This document shows positions 16,743 through 26,342 of a DNA stretch of 64,000 nucleotides, piece after piece (positions within the stretch are counted from its first letter, which is position 1; the number at the start of each line of letters is the position of its first letter). Made by a program: the position numbers and the translations under genes. The notes beneath the pieces were generated by a model. The model was not told where the DNA came from. It ran no database searches and saw nothing but the letters and a program-made list of their open reading frames with translations. This DNA comes from Chitinophaga sp. CB10 (GTDB lineage: Bacteria > Bacteroidota > Bacteroidia > Chitinophagales > Chitinophagaceae). The DNA lies in contig MLAV02000020.1 in assembly GCA_001870995.2 (NCBI GenBank), forward strand, positions 70,754-134,753, in the 5' to 3' direction.

Positions 16743-18598
16743 GGTTGAATGATTTTAATGTTGGGCTTTGCAGGGGTTTTCATGCCCTGGCCCAGGTGAT
16801 AGCCGGTATGCGGCGGCTGGTTGTAGCCCACATTCTGCCATACAATGCTGAGGCGGTATTGCGGGTCCTGCATGAGCGTGTACAGCTTCACGTCCGTCGG
16901 GATGGTAGTCGTGAAGATGCGCAGCTCCTTGTTATCGGCAGTGCGGTAGATCACTTCCTCCCGCCAGTCGCCAAACAGGTCGGCAGATAATACCGGGTTG
17001 GATTTGGTGCCATTGTTGCTGACGCAGTCGTATTGCCTTGCATCAAACAGGCGGTTGCCCTTACTGTTCAGGTAATCCCATTTATCGATCGTGGTGCCGT
17101 TCAGCAATTCGCTCAGCACATCGCCATCCCAATAGATGCCCATGTTGCAGGAGGGAGGCGCCTTTTCGGAGATCACATTCCCTTTCGCATCAAACAGCCC
17201 CGTGATGCCTGCGCCGGCCACCCAGCATTCAGAGCCGGGGTAGCGCGGATCGATGTCCAGCGCGAGCCCGCGGCCAGGGCCTTCTCCATCTTCGCCTGCT
17301 TTTACAGATGCTTTTTTCCAAAGTATTTCACCGGTGCGGGCGTCGCGGAAGCTGGCGCCGGCATCATCAAAACGTTCCTGTATATCAAAAATTTCCAGGC
17401 CGGGATGTTCCGGATCCAGGTCCGTTACATGCAGGGCATCGCCATGACCCAGGCCGGTGGAATACAGTCCCTGGCCGTTATCATCGATGACCATCGCCCC
17501 GTACACAATTTCATCCTTACCGTCATTGTCCAGGTCCGTCACCGTGAGGTTATGGTTCCCCTGCCCTCTGTAGGCGCGGTTTCTCCCACCCGGTTCATCA
17601 CTGTCAAACGTCCAGCGGTGCGTGATCTTACCATCCTTGTAATCCCATGCTGCGAGGACGGTGCGGGTATAGTAACCGCGGGTCATCACAAAGCTGGGAT
17701 GCTTTCCATCAAGGTAGGCCACACAGGCGAGGAAGCGGTCCATACGGTTGCCGTACCCATCGCCCCAGATGGCTTTCAGCTCTTCCGTCGTCGGCGTCAG
17801 GGACGACGGATGGCGGGCGGGAATGTAGTTCGTCGTAGCCATAGCCTTACCGGTCTTACCATCGAATACCGTGAGGTATTCCGGCCCGGCGAGGATATAG
17901 CCTTTATCGTTACGCCAGTCTTTGGTACTGTCGCCAATAACATTACCCAGTGCGTCCATAGTACCGTCAGCGGTTTTCATCACCACTTCCACTTTACCGT
18001 CCCCGTCCAGGTCATAGACAAGGAACTGCGTGTAATGGGCGCCTTCGCGTATATTTTTACCGAGGTTGATCGTCCACAACAGCGTTCCATCCATTTTATA
18101 GGCTTGGAACACCGGTGGATCTGTCAGACCTGCATGAGAGTTATCGTGCGCTCTGCCGGTAGCATGCAAAATGATTTCGTAGGCCCCGTCTCCATCCACA
18201 TCTCCTACCGACCCATCGTTGGCGGAATAACCCTCCGGGAGCTGCAGGGGAATGGATAAATAGGGCTTGCTGCCGGTCTTTTTGGTAAAGACTTCGCTGC
18301 TTTCCTTCTCCTTCCCGTTCACCACCATCCTCACCTGGTAACCTAGCGTGGCGGCGGTATCGGCCGCTTTATCCAACAGCCAGGTAACATTTTTAAGCGG
18401 TTGGTTATTGATTTTTACGTTACCGCGATATACGTTGAAAGCGGCATTGTCCGGGTCCGTGACCAGGGAACGCCAGCTGACGAAGTTGCCTCCTTCCGGG
18501 GCGGCGATAGCCACCACGCCCCTGTTGAGGTACTCCATATTTCGTTGTGCCATTGCCGTTACAGGGAGCAACAGCAGACTCCATAATACTTTTTTCAT
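16739..18598 (-). CDS. PL11 rhamnogalacturonan lyase
   Basis: 619 residues, the usual size for PL11 (YesW/YesX-like). A signal peptide (MKKVLWSLLLLPVTAMAQ) is followed by RNMEYLNRGVVAIAAPEGGNFVSWR, the standard family opening, and then the eight-bladed beta-propeller with calcium-binding DxDGDG motifs (GDVDGDGAYEI, VYDLDGDGKVEVV, VTDLDNDGKDEIVYG, ALDIDPRYPG). The C-terminus RLSIVWQNVGYNQPPHTGYHLG is also diagnostic. PL11 cleaves the RG-I backbone by beta-elimination between rhamnose and galacturonic acid. Overlaps with GH28 (1 nt) and CE12 (4 nt) indicate tight coupling in the operon. Confidence 0.95.
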   Translation of the reverse strand: MKKVLWSLLLLPVTAMAQRNMEYLNRGVVAIAAPEGGNFVSWRSLVTDPDNAAFNVYRGNVKINNQPLKNVTWLLDKAADTAATLGYQVRMVVNGKEKESSEVFTKKTGSKPYLSIPLQLPEGYSANDGSVGDVDGDGAYEIILHATGRAHDNSHAGLTDPPVFQAYKMDGTLLWTINLGKNIREGAHYTQFLVYDLDGDGKVEVVMKTADGTMDALGNVIGDSTKDWRNDKGYILAGPEYLTVFDGKTGKAMATTNYIPARHPSSLTPTTEELKAIWGDGYGNRMDRFLACVAYLDGKHPSFVMTRGYYTRTVLAAWDYKDGKITHRWTFDSDEPGGRNRAYRGQGNHNLTVTDLDNDGKDEIVYGAMVIDDNGQGLYSTGLGHGDALHVTDLDPEHPGLEIFDIQERFDDAGASFRDARTGEILWKKASVKAGEDGEGPGRGLALDIDPRYPGSECWVAGAGITGLFDAKGNVISEKAPPSCNMGIYWDGDVLSELLNGTTIDKWDYLNSKGNRLFDARQYDCVSNNGTKSNPVLSADLFGDWREEVIYRTADNKELRIFTTTIPTDVKLYTLMQDPQYRLSIVWQNVGYNQPPHTGYHLGQGMKTPAKPNIKIIQP

Positions 18599-20007
18599 TA
18601 CTCGTTAATTTGAACGTTTTTCGAGTCTGTTACCTGGAAAGGTTTTTTATCGGCAGCGTTGAGTGTACTGTTGGTGATGGTCCAGTCCTGTACCTGTGTG
18701 AGCGTGCCCTTGCTTTCAGCCGTGATGTCCAGCTGATCGAAGCGGAAGTTTTCCAGCTGCGAGGTAGGCAGGCCCTGCGCGGTAATGATCCGGCGCACCG
18801 CCTTGGCTTTGATATTGCTCACATGCACATTGCGGAAATGCGGCGTGCCCCGTTCAGGCGTTACCTGCATCAGCATCGTTTTCCAGTGTACGGGAATGGA
18901 ATCCGGGTTGTAACCTTCAGGCAAAGTGGAGTAGCTGTAAGCGGGGTTCCAGTTCATGGTGAAATGGAAAGCCGTGGTTACTTCCTCCATATGAATGTTG
19001 TTGAAATAAATATCTTCTACAATGCCGCCCCGCGTAGTGGCCGACTTGATATGAAACCCATTCGTAGTGCCTTTGGCTTGCAGGTCCGTTGCGAGTACGT
19101 GGCGGATGCCGCCGGAGGTTTCGCTGCCCAGCGTGAGCAGCCCGCCGCCCCTGCGGGCAATGCATTTGCGGATCACTACATATTCCGTAGGCCTGTTTAC
19201 CCGCAGCCCGTCATAATCCCGGCCGGCCTTCAGGCAGAAGTCATCGTCGTTGCAATCAATATCGCAGTTTTGAATCAGCACCCAGGTGGAGGAATCCACA
19301 TCGATGCCGTCCGTACTCGGGCCTGTACCGTCTTCATTGTTGCGGATCACCAGCCCGTCTACCGTGATGCGGGTGGAGTACAGCAGGTGTACCGTCCAGA
19401 AGCCGGCGTTCTTGATGGTAACATTTTTCAGCGTCACATCTTCGGACTCCTGCACCAGCAGTGTGCGTACGCGTTTGGAATCGTAATCCACGATCCAGCG
19501 CAGCCCTTTCGGCTCGTAGTCTTCCTTGCGCATCTTCCAGTATTTATCCCAGCAGAAGCGGCCCCGCGCGTTGATCACGCCCTCCCCTTCCAGCGATGCA
19601 TTTTTCACTTTCAGGAGGTTGATCATAGCGGCCGGCCATCTCATTTCAATGCCTGCAATACGGGTATCAATCTCCGGGTAATCTTCAAAACGCTGGGAGC
19701 CCAGCAGGGTAACCCCCTTGTCTATACGTAAACGGACATTATTTTTCAGGAATATAGCGCCGGTCACATAGGTACCCGGCTTAAACGCCACAATGCCGCC
19801 TCCTTTGGCCGCGCAGGCATCAATCGCCTTTTGAATGGCTTTGGTATTAACGGTCACCGTATCGCTTACCGCGCCATAGGTATTGGCATAATACACCGTT
19901 GTGCCTTTGGGCGCCGTGGCGGCCCCCACTTTTTTCACCCAGTCTAACTGTTGCGCATGCACGGACAGGGTAAATAAACAAAGTATCAGTAACGCGGATC
20001 TCATCAT
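18598..20007 (-). CDS. GH28-family polygalacturonase/rhamnogalacturonase-like hydrolase
   Basis: 469 residues with a signal peptide (MMRSALLILCLFTLSVHAQQ) and a right-handed beta-helix. The GH28 blocks are partly altered: STDGID at 231-236 (usual NTDG), NDDDFCLK with the aspartates at 254-256, RGGGLLTLGSE at 286-296 where most polygalacturonases have RGHG, and HIKSAT at 319-324 (usual RIK). The missing GHG histidine suggests that the substrate is not plain homogalacturonan. The RG-I operon context points to an RG-I-type linkage or the exo-galacturonidase class (inference). It is preceded by a 68-bp gap after GH43, so ribosome coupling with GH43 is unlikely. Its stop overlaps the PL11 start by 1 nt. 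Confidence 0.88.
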   Translation of the reverse strand: MMRSALLILCLFTLSVHAQQLDWVKKVGAATAPKGTTVYYANTYGAVSDTVTVNTKAIQKAIDACAAKGGGIVAFKPGTYVTGAIFLKNNVRLRIDKGVTLLGSQRFEDYPEIDTRIAGIEMRWPAAMINLLKVKNASLEGEGVINARGRFCWDKYWKMRKEDYEPKGLRWIVDYDSKRVRTLLVQESEDVTLKNVTIKNAGFWTVHLLYSTRITVDGLVIRNNEDGTGPSTDGIDVDSSTWVLIQNCDIDCNDDDFCLKAGRDYDGLRVNRPTEYVVIRKCIARRGGGLLTLGSETSGGIRHVLATDLQAKGTTNGFHIKSATTRGGIVEDIYFNNIHMEEVTTAFHFTMNWNPAYSYSTLPEGYNPDSIPVHWKTMLMQVTPERGTPHFRNVHVSNIKAKAVRRIITAQGLPTSQLENFRFDQLDITAESKGTLTQVQDWTITNSTLNAADKKPFQVTDSKNVQINE

Positions 20008-20075
20008 AACGGTAATTATCGGTGATCAAAATACAAGTTCCATTCTGTCAAACTATCCTGTGCCTACCTGTATTA

Positions 20076-21002
20076 CTACCGGGGCAGGCGGTCAAATATC
20101 GCGGCGCTGACCTGGAATACGGACCCATGGCGAATTCCGGCAGGGAGCTGCAATTTTTCTGATTCGTCCGTCACGGTGTTGCCATGCACGCGCACCACGC
20201 CGTATTTATGATCCCGGTACTTGTCAAAATACACCAGCCAATCCTCACCGCCGCGCAAGGCCGTAGGCCCTTCCGCCCAATAGTTGCCTGTAACAGGCCC
20301 GCCGCTCATCACATAGCCGCCGGTGAGCTTTTTGCTGTACGCAACGCGCAGGTGCTTCTTAGGCGGATTACGGGTTTCGTCTTTGAAGAACATCACCCAT
20401 CGCTTCCCATCCCGCTGGATGGTGGCGTCTATGCAGTTAAATCCCGGATCATACAGCAGTTTAGCAGGACTGTACGTTTTAAAATCCCGCGTGAGCGTGT
20501 AGTACAGGCGGTGGTTATATCCGTCATCCCCGGTGGAATCGCCGGCCTGGAAGCGGCCCGGTATAGTGGTAGCCCAATAGATCATGTACTGCCGCGAAGC
20601 CGGGTCGTAGGTGATTTCCGGCGCCCAGCAATTCAGTGCGGCAGGTTCATGCGCCATCACGGGAATGGTCTGCTGTTCGCTCCAATGCACCAGGTCAGGA
20701 GAGGAAGCGTACCCGATCGTCCGCTCCTTCCAGCTCACCGTCCATACCAGGTGGAATAACTGGTCCGGCCCCTGGATGATGCAGGGATCCCGCATGAGCT
20801 TATCCGTGCCGGCAGTTGGCTTCAGCAGGGAGCTGTCCCCGTTGAGCGCAGTCCATTTATAACCATCACGGCTATACGCCAAATGCAATCCATCCTTCCC
20901 GTTATTTTTGAAATAACAGAAGAGGTACACCGGCGGCGTTTTCACCTGCGCCATCGCGCCCATACCTGTCCATACTAACAGGAATAACAACCATCTCTTC
21001 AT
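20076..21002 (-). CDS. GH43-family glycoside hydrolase
   Basis: 308 residues with a signal peptide (LLFLLVWTGMGAMAQ). Five-bladed propeller features typical of GH43 and its relatives are visible: LMRDPCII (Asp72, likely pKa-modulating), HLVWTVSW, IGYASSPDLVHWSEQ, CWAPEI (residues 125-130) and YWAEGPTAL with Glu244 as the likely general acid. The early base aspartate normally found near the N-terminus is not obvious, so activity is probable but not certain. GH43 members in pectin loci remove arabinofuranosyl or galactosyl side-chain residues of RG-I; which one applies here cannot be told. The gene starts 9 bp after the stop of the DUF4450-like gene. Confidence 0.85.
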   Translation of the reverse strand: MKRWLLFLLVWTGMGAMAQVKTPPVYLFCYFKNNGKDGLHLAYSRDGYKWTALNGDSSLLKPTAGTDKLMRDPCIIQGPDQLFHLVWTVSWKERTIGYASSPDLVHWSEQQTIPVMAHEPAALNCWAPEITYDPASRQYMIYWATTIPGRFQAGDSTGDDGYNHRLYYTLTRDFKTYSPAKLLYDPGFNCIDATIQRDGKRWVMFFKDETRNPPKKHLRVAYSKKLTGGYVMSGGPVTGNYWAEGPTALRGGEDWLVYFDKYRDHKYGVVRVHGNTVTDESEKLQLPAGIRHGSVFQVSAAIFDRLPR

Positions 21003-21011
21003 AAAAAAATT

Positions 21012-24000
21012 TTACCTGCATAATGTGAGGGACATCAGTCCTATTACCACATCGTTGGCCGCTGTGTGTATGCTCAGTGCCGCCAGCGTTTTATCCGGCC
21101 GCAACGGCATTGGCAGCACAGTGGCCGCACCGCCGTCTACCGCCCTGGTGGAAAAACCTTTGATAGAGGCATAGCGTTCCAACCCATGGGCAAACCTGCC
21201 CTGCTTCAGGTAAAGCCTTTCCGGCACAGGGGCATCGGTGGTGAAGGCTTTGCCGTCGTTGAGGAGGTCCTGCTCAATCGGCCACCAGTTTTGCGGATTA
21301 CGCAGCAGCAGCGTATCGCTGCTGCCGTCCGTATAGACCACTTTTACAAAACCGTTGGTCATCCGGCTCTGCATGGCGTTGGTAGAGCCGGCCATCAGCA
21401 GCCATGCGCCTTTGGCCTTACCGGAAAGCGGAATAGTAACGCTGTCCGGGTAATTATCCCACAGGGACGTATATACGATATTTTTGGCCGACGAATCACC
21501 CGGCGTTTGAAACGGTACGCCGGCAGTATTACGCACTTCACTGGCCGCGCCGGCAGCGGCTCTCAGGCCACTGTCGTCAATCACGGCTGTAGCCAGCGGA
21601 TAACACCAGTTGCCAATACCTTGTACAGGTAATTGCAAGGTGGGCACGGCCGGGCGCGGACTTAAATATTGCTGCTGAAAGATGTCCGTCACCTTGCTGT
21701 TAAAATATTTTGCCAGCGGCACCGCCTCGTATTGCGTACCGAATTCGCCGGCATTGCTCACCGCCACCGCCTTGCGGGGCTTGTGATTGGCTACCCACCA
21801 GGAGAAGCCATTTTGTTCATATTTCGCAAAGCTCACCAGTTCCATCTCTTTCTTTTCGATTACCGGAAGCTTGTCTGTCAAGCCATTGGGCGGGGTAGTC
21901 ACCACTACTTCATACGCTGCAGCTATCGGCAAAGCGATCGTAATCGCCGGGCCGCCCATTGCATCCTGCAGGGGTTTATAAGCCGCCGGCTTGCCATTTA
22001 CCTTCACCACGATACCGTCTGTAGCGCTGACCGGCAGCTGCATGCTCACCTGCAGGCGCTTCCTGAAAGCAGGCTGCACCCGGTAAGTGGCGGTATGTTT
22101 ATTTCGTTTGTACGTAAACGTTATATCCGGCGTTTGAATGGAAGCATGGTCCCACCCCGCAGGAAACCCGGGCTGCAACAGGAGCTTACCATTCAGCGCA
22201 TCCGGCTGTATGCCGAAGAGCCCTTCCACCAGGGAGCGGGCGGCCATGGCTACAGGGTCCGCAAAATCACGGTAGAGTTCCCCGCGGATGGCATCTTCCT
22301 TTGCCAGCTGTTCAAAGTTGCCGGGGGAAGAGCCCATGAACATACTCTCCACCAGCGCGCTGCGCCAGAGGCGGTACGCCTCTTCAGGATTGCCGCCCTG
22401 CCAGTAAGCGAGGGCCGTGTGCAGGTTTTCCGCCAGCGCTACGTTGTTGAGCGACCACGTATAGGGTTGCCAGTTAGTAGTGCTGAGCAGGTACATATCT
22501 TTAGCGATGGGGATATGCGGAATGTATTCGTCAATATAACGCAGGCAGGAGTATGCCTGGAAAGGATCCGCCACCTTGGAGTCCAGCGCATGATACACCG
22601 TCCACAACGCAGCGTTGGGATGCAGCAGCTGCTTTCCCATTTTATCTTTATACTCCGCAAACCAGCCTTTATCCGCCATCCACAGCTGTTGCTGCATGGC
22701 GTTCAGGATATGCGCCGCCTCTTTTTCGTAAGGCCGGGCATCTTCACCAATCAGCTTCGCCAGCCTGGCCGCGGTAGCATTGGAGTAGTAGTTATAAGCA
22801 GAGGAATGCGTAACGCCGCCGCCGCTGTATTGCAGGGCGTCGCTGGCCCAGATGCAGGCATAGGCATCATAGAGGCCGTCCCCATCGGCATCGAAATTTC
22901 TTTTTTCCCAGGCCAGGTGGCGTTTGATCACCGGCCACATTTCCTTCACATAGGCTGTATCGCCCGTCCAGTTGAAATGCCGCAGCAGCTGGTCAATGAA
23001 CACGAGGTTCATATCGTAGTGGTGCGCGCGGATATCTCCGTTAGGATTCCTGCATATATACCCATCACTGAACATTGCCGTGCCGATCTTTTCCAGCTGC
23101 CGGGCCAGATGCAGCGCCGTATCCGCCACCACTCCCAGCACGGGCGGGGTGGTAACCTGGCTTTTGGCATAGCTGGAAAAATGTTCCCGCGCGCGGTCGT
23201 GCCAGCCCAGCACATCGCCGAGGTATGCGCCGCGCCAGGCGTTGAGCCGCATGCGCCAGGCAACAGCGCCATGCAGGAAGGTCGGGCTTTCCCATACCGC
23301 GTCCGCGGCGAGCGCCAGCGCGCCGCCCAGGTTATTGATACAGGAATCCGGGGTATTCACCCTGATCCGGTTGGCCATGTTGCCGGCCGCTGCTTTGGTG
23401 TCGTCAAACAGGCCGGCTAAGTCCAGGGGGTTTTCTCCTGTTTGGAGAGAAAAATCAGTGACGCCGTTAACGAGCGTAAGTTGACTAACCAGTATAGCGG
23501 CGCGGTGTGCCGGTTGTGACAGTGCCGCAGGGATCTGCGCCGCCTCCTGTAAACCCGTTGCTTCACCGATCCCTAAGGTAGCGCCCCGCGGGAATACGCC
23601 GGAAATGTACTTCCCATTCGGGAGTTGCAGCCGGAACTGTTCCTTCCCCGTCAGCGCATAGGTATTACCGGCGCAATTGGCTTCATGCAGGTCAAACAGG
23701 TTGGGCGAGTCCGCCCCGATGTCCCCATCCCGGCTAAACTTTTTTCCGCTGGCGCCGCCATACACGCAGTACAGCGTGACGCCTCCCGGCAGCTGCTGCG
23801 CGTTGAACCGCGCAATCAACCCTTCCGCCCTGTACAGCGCCATAACGGTAAGCGTAAGCCTGCCGTTGCCTAACAGCGGATCCCTGATTTCGTACCGCAT
23901 AGCGCCCTGCCCGTAGCGGGCAGTAATGTCCTTAGCGTCCTGCAGCCATTTGATGTTGCCGCCGCTTTTGATGGCAAACCGCAGGTTGCCGCCCATGCCG

Positions 24001-24203
24001 GGCAGGTACAGTGCAAACACGGGCTGGTCCCCCGCTTCCACGCGGAAGCCGGAATTGCCGCCATACAAGGCGCGATTGTACTTCAGTGTGCCGTTATGGA
24101 TTACAAAATCGCCCTGCTGCGGCAGGTAACGCATTTCGCGCTGCGCCGCCGCAGTGGCCGCCAGCAGGCAGCAGCCCGCCGCTATTAATATTATCTTTCG
24201 CAT
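21012..24203 (-). CDS. large (alpha/alpha)6-type hydrolase-like protein, DUF4450-like
   Basis: 1063 residues with a signal peptide (MRKIILIAAGCCLLAATAAAQ). The opening REMRYLPQQGDFVIHNGTLKYNRALYGGNSGFRVEAG is what I recognise from proteins annotated as DUF4450 in Bacteroidetes pectin loci. An N-terminal beta-sandwich (to about residue 260) is followed by a helical toroid region (about 285-690) with HGAVAWRMRLNAWRGAYLGDVLGWHDRAREHF, DADGDGLYDAYACIWASDALQYSGGGV and acidic residues that could be catalytic, then a C-terminal beta-rich part. The architecture resembles GH78/GH95/GH127-like hydrolases but I cannot assign a CAZy family. It sits in a run of RG-I enzymes, 36 bp after the GH65-like gene, so it should act on an RG-I linkage or side chain (inference). 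Confidence 0.72.
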   Translation of the reverse strand: MRKIILIAAGCCLLAATAAAQREMRYLPQQGDFVIHNGTLKYNRALYGGNSGFRVEAGDQPVFALYLPGMGGNLRFAIKSGGNIKWLQDAKDITARYGQGAMRYEIRDPLLGNGRLTLTVMALYRAEGLIARFNAQQLPGGVTLYCVYGGASGKKFSRDGDIGADSPNLFDLHEANCAGNTYALTGKEQFRLQLPNGKYISGVFPRGATLGIGEATGLQEAAQIPAALSQPAHRAAILVSQLTLVNGVTDFSLQTGENPLDLAGLFDDTKAAAGNMANRIRVNTPDSCINNLGGALALAADAVWESPTFLHGAVAWRMRLNAWRGAYLGDVLGWHDRAREHFSSYAKSQVTTPPVLGVVADTALHLARQLEKIGTAMFSDGYICRNPNGDIRAHHYDMNLVFIDQLLRHFNWTGDTAYVKEMWPVIKRHLAWEKRNFDADGDGLYDAYACIWASDALQYSGGGVTHSSAYNYYSNATAARLAKLIGEDARPYEKEAAHILNAMQQQLWMADKGWFAEYKDKMGKQLLHPNAALWTVYHALDSKVADPFQAYSCLRYIDEYIPHIPIAKDMYLLSTTNWQPYTWSLNNVALAENLHTALAYWQGGNPEEAYRLWRSALVESMFMGSSPGNFEQLAKEDAIRGELYRDFADPVAMAARSLVEGLFGIQPDALNGKLLLQPGFPAGWDHASIQTPDITFTYKRNKHTATYRVQPAFRKRLQVSMQLPVSATDGIVVKVNGKPAAYKPLQDAMGGPAITIALPIAAAYEVVVTTPPNGLTDKLPVIEKKEMELVSFAKYEQNGFSWWVANHKPRKAVAVSNAGEFGTQYEAVPLAKYFNSKVTDIFQQQYLSPRPAVPTLQLPVQGIGNWCYPLATAVIDDSGLRAAAGAASEVRNTAGVPFQTPGDSSAKNIVYTSLWDNYPDSVTIPLSGKAKGAWLLMAGSTNAMQSRMTNGFVKVVYTDGSSDTLLLRNPQNWWPIEQDLLNDGKAFTTDAPVPERLYLKQGRFAHGLERYASIKGFSTRAVDGGAATVLPMPLRPDKTLAALSIHTAANDVVIGLMSLTLCR

Positions 24204-24239
24204 GTCGCTTTCCGTTGTGCAATAACTGCTTCGCGCTGG

Positions 24240-26342
24240 TTAAAATATCTTCGTGAAGCCTTCGTACTTCACCTTCCATTGTCCATTATCCGGGAATCCG
24301 CTCTTCAGCGCAGGATCCGCCGCCGTGCCGGCGCACATCATGGCCACGGCGCTCAGCAGTCCGCCGTTGCCCGGCAGGTAGATAGTCAGGCGCTCGTCCT
24401 GGAAATTGTGCCCATTCACCAGGTAGGTGTTGGTCCGGATCGGTTTTAACAACGCCTGCACCGCCAGCTCCGGCTGGTGGAGGCGCGTGGCCGCCATGGC
24501 CGTGAGGGGGAAATCCCAGCCCCAGGTATCTTCCCATCTCCACTTATCCCATACCAGCTGCAAAGTACGCAGCATGGTAGCGGTATCCAAGGCCGGACTG
24601 CCGGGGATGCTGGCATAGGCGCCCAATACCGCCGGATGATCCCCGAGGTAACGGCTATTCGTATAGCCGTCCGGGTTGCTTTCTGCCGGCAAATACACGC
24701 CGTTCAGCACCGGCAAGGGAGCCAGCCCGGCGCAAACGGCATCCCATTTGGCTACCCGCGGCAAGCCGGCTCTTTCCCGCCACTGTTGCGCGGTTTGCAA
24801 TGCCCAATGCCAATAGGCCAGTTCGTAGGTAGGATTATAAGTTTGTAACGGATCAAAACATTCCTGCGCAGGGATCAGGCCCGGTCCCAGGTTGTAACGG
24901 CGCCTGACGGAATCGTAGCTTGCATAATCAGCCATGAACTCCGCGGTTTTAAACACCAGGTCCGCATATTTTTTGATCACCGCAGGGGACTCCTGGCGGC
25001 TCCTGTACAACAACTCCGTCATGTATATAAAGTGCGGCTGCTGCCATAACAGGAACGCCCCTACGGAGGAAGGCGATTCATCCCCGCTGTGGTCCACCAT
25101 CTTCTGCCAGCGCAGGCCGCTGTAATGCTGCCGTTGCGCCAGCTGCTCCGCCTTGGCAGATACCGTACGGTACCAGTCCAGGCTTTTTTCCATCAGCTCC
25201 GGCCGGCCCCACAACGCAAAATGCACGGCATGCCACCAGTGCATTTCCAGGTGAGGTTTGCCGTACCAGCTGTTATAGGTAAGCCCCGTTTCCTGCGGCG
25301 GAAAATTACCGGCGCATTGCAGCCTGGTCAGGTATTGGGATAACACCACCCTGCGCTCTATTTCCTTCGCACGGGGGTCCGTACTGCCGGCAAAATCAAC
25401 CGCGGCGCCGCTTTCCCAGAACGCTTTCCAACCGGCGGCACTGCTCTCTTCCACGGCTGCTGCTGATAAGCGTTTAAATGAGGGCTGGGGCATAAAGGAT
25501 ACCACGAATGCAAAGGCAGCAGGCCGCGCGGGTGTTACCGCATAAACGTTGTCCCCTGCCCGGGCGACCTTAGTTTCTCCCCCTATATTTATAAACCATT
25601 TATTGGTGTCCGCTGTACAAGCTATCGTGCTACCATTTAACGCGGTAGTTAATTTCGTATAGCCTTTGAAGTTATCATTCACATCTTTCCATCCGCCGGT
25701 GGGCGCTGCCACACGCACCAGTACTTTCAGCCTGCCGGCGGCCACCAGGGGCGATTTCACTCGGAACCCAACGGCATCGCCGGATTGGTGGCAACTGGTG
25801 ATAACCTCCACCGGCGTGCCTTCCACCGTGAAGCGACTCGTAATAATTCCTGTATAGAGGTCCAGCTGCTGACGGATATTTTTGATATCCGCCGCCGTAG
25901 CCACCTGCCTGTTTTGCAGCAAGATTTCCAGCCCTACGCTCCCGAGCTGCAGCCGGTGAGGATTTACGCGGAAGTATTCCACCGCCTCCTTACTGCGCTC
26001 GGGAGATTTCACCTGTACGGAATACGGCCGGTCCTGGCCCTGCAAATGATAGCTTTTTAAGGTTTCCTCAAATTTGTATTGGTTGGTATTGGGGAAGCTG
26101 TGCCAGCCCCATTCCGACTGCGTCCCCAGCGGCACGCCACCGGCGTACAGCGCAGGAAACGTCTGCATGCCGGTAGCATCCACGGTAAACGCAAAGCGGC
26201 CGTTGCCTACTGACAGCGACGACAAGCTGTCTATCTGCCGTACCTCCACGTTGTGGCGGCTGACTACTTCGTGGCGATTGATACGCTGCGCCTGGGCGGC
26301 GTAAGCCATACCCAGCAAAAGCGCGATCATATAGGTTCTCAT
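24240..26342 (-). CDS. GH65-like (alpha/alpha)6-barrel protein of unknown specificity
   Basis: 700 residues with a signal peptide (MRTYMIALLLGMAYAAQAQ). The N-terminal beta-sandwich (SVGNGRFAFTVDATGMQTFP...) and the helical barrel (ERRVVLSQYLTRLQCAGNFPPQETGLTYNSWYGKPHLEMHWWHAVHFALWGRPELMEKSLDWY; WGWDFPLTAMAATRL) resemble six-hairpin glycosidases such as GH65 and GH95. Conserved-looking acidic residues lie in PHLEMHWWH and PAQECFDP, but I cannot name the catalytic residue. It overlaps the GH2 gene by 4 nt (ATGA), which ties it to RG-I breakdown. It could be a hydrolase for a terminal sugar such as rhamnose, galactose or glucuronate; the sequence alone does not decide. Confidence 0.7.
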   Translation of the reverse strand: MRTYMIALLLGMAYAAQAQRINRHEVVSRHNVEVRQIDSLSSLSVGNGRFAFTVDATGMQTFPALYAGGVPLGTQSEWGWHSFPNTNQYKFEETLKSYHLQGQDRPYSVQVKSPERSKEAVEYFRVNPHRLQLGSVGLEILLQNRQVATAADIKNIRQQLDLYTGIITSRFTVEGTPVEVITSCHQSGDAVGFRVKSPLVAAGRLKVLVRVAAPTGGWKDVNDNFKGYTKLTTALNGSTIACTADTNKWFINIGGETKVARAGDNVYAVTPARPAAFAFVVSFMPQPSFKRLSAAAVEESSAAGWKAFWESGAAVDFAGSTDPRAKEIERRVVLSQYLTRLQCAGNFPPQETGLTYNSWYGKPHLEMHWWHAVHFALWGRPELMEKSLDWYRTVSAKAEQLAQRQHYSGLRWQKMVDHSGDESPSSVGAFLLWQQPHFIYMTELLYRSRQESPAVIKKYADLVFKTAEFMADYASYDSVRRRYNLGPGLIPAQECFDPLQTYNPTYELAYWHWALQTAQQWRERAGLPRVAKWDAVCAGLAPLPVLNGVYLPAESNPDGYTNSRYLGDHPAVLGAYASIPGSPALDTATMLRTLQLVWDKWRWEDTWGWDFPLTAMAATRLHQPELAVQALLKPIRTNTYLVNGHNFQDERLTIYLPGNGGLLSAVAMMCAGTAADPALKSGFPDNGQWKVKYEGFTKIF

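Noticed and set aside
21669..23420. 583-codon open frame on the plus strand
   Set aside because: It lies wholly antisense to the DUF4450-like gene, lacks signal peptide and family motifs, and its composition follows from GC-rich third positions of the real gene.
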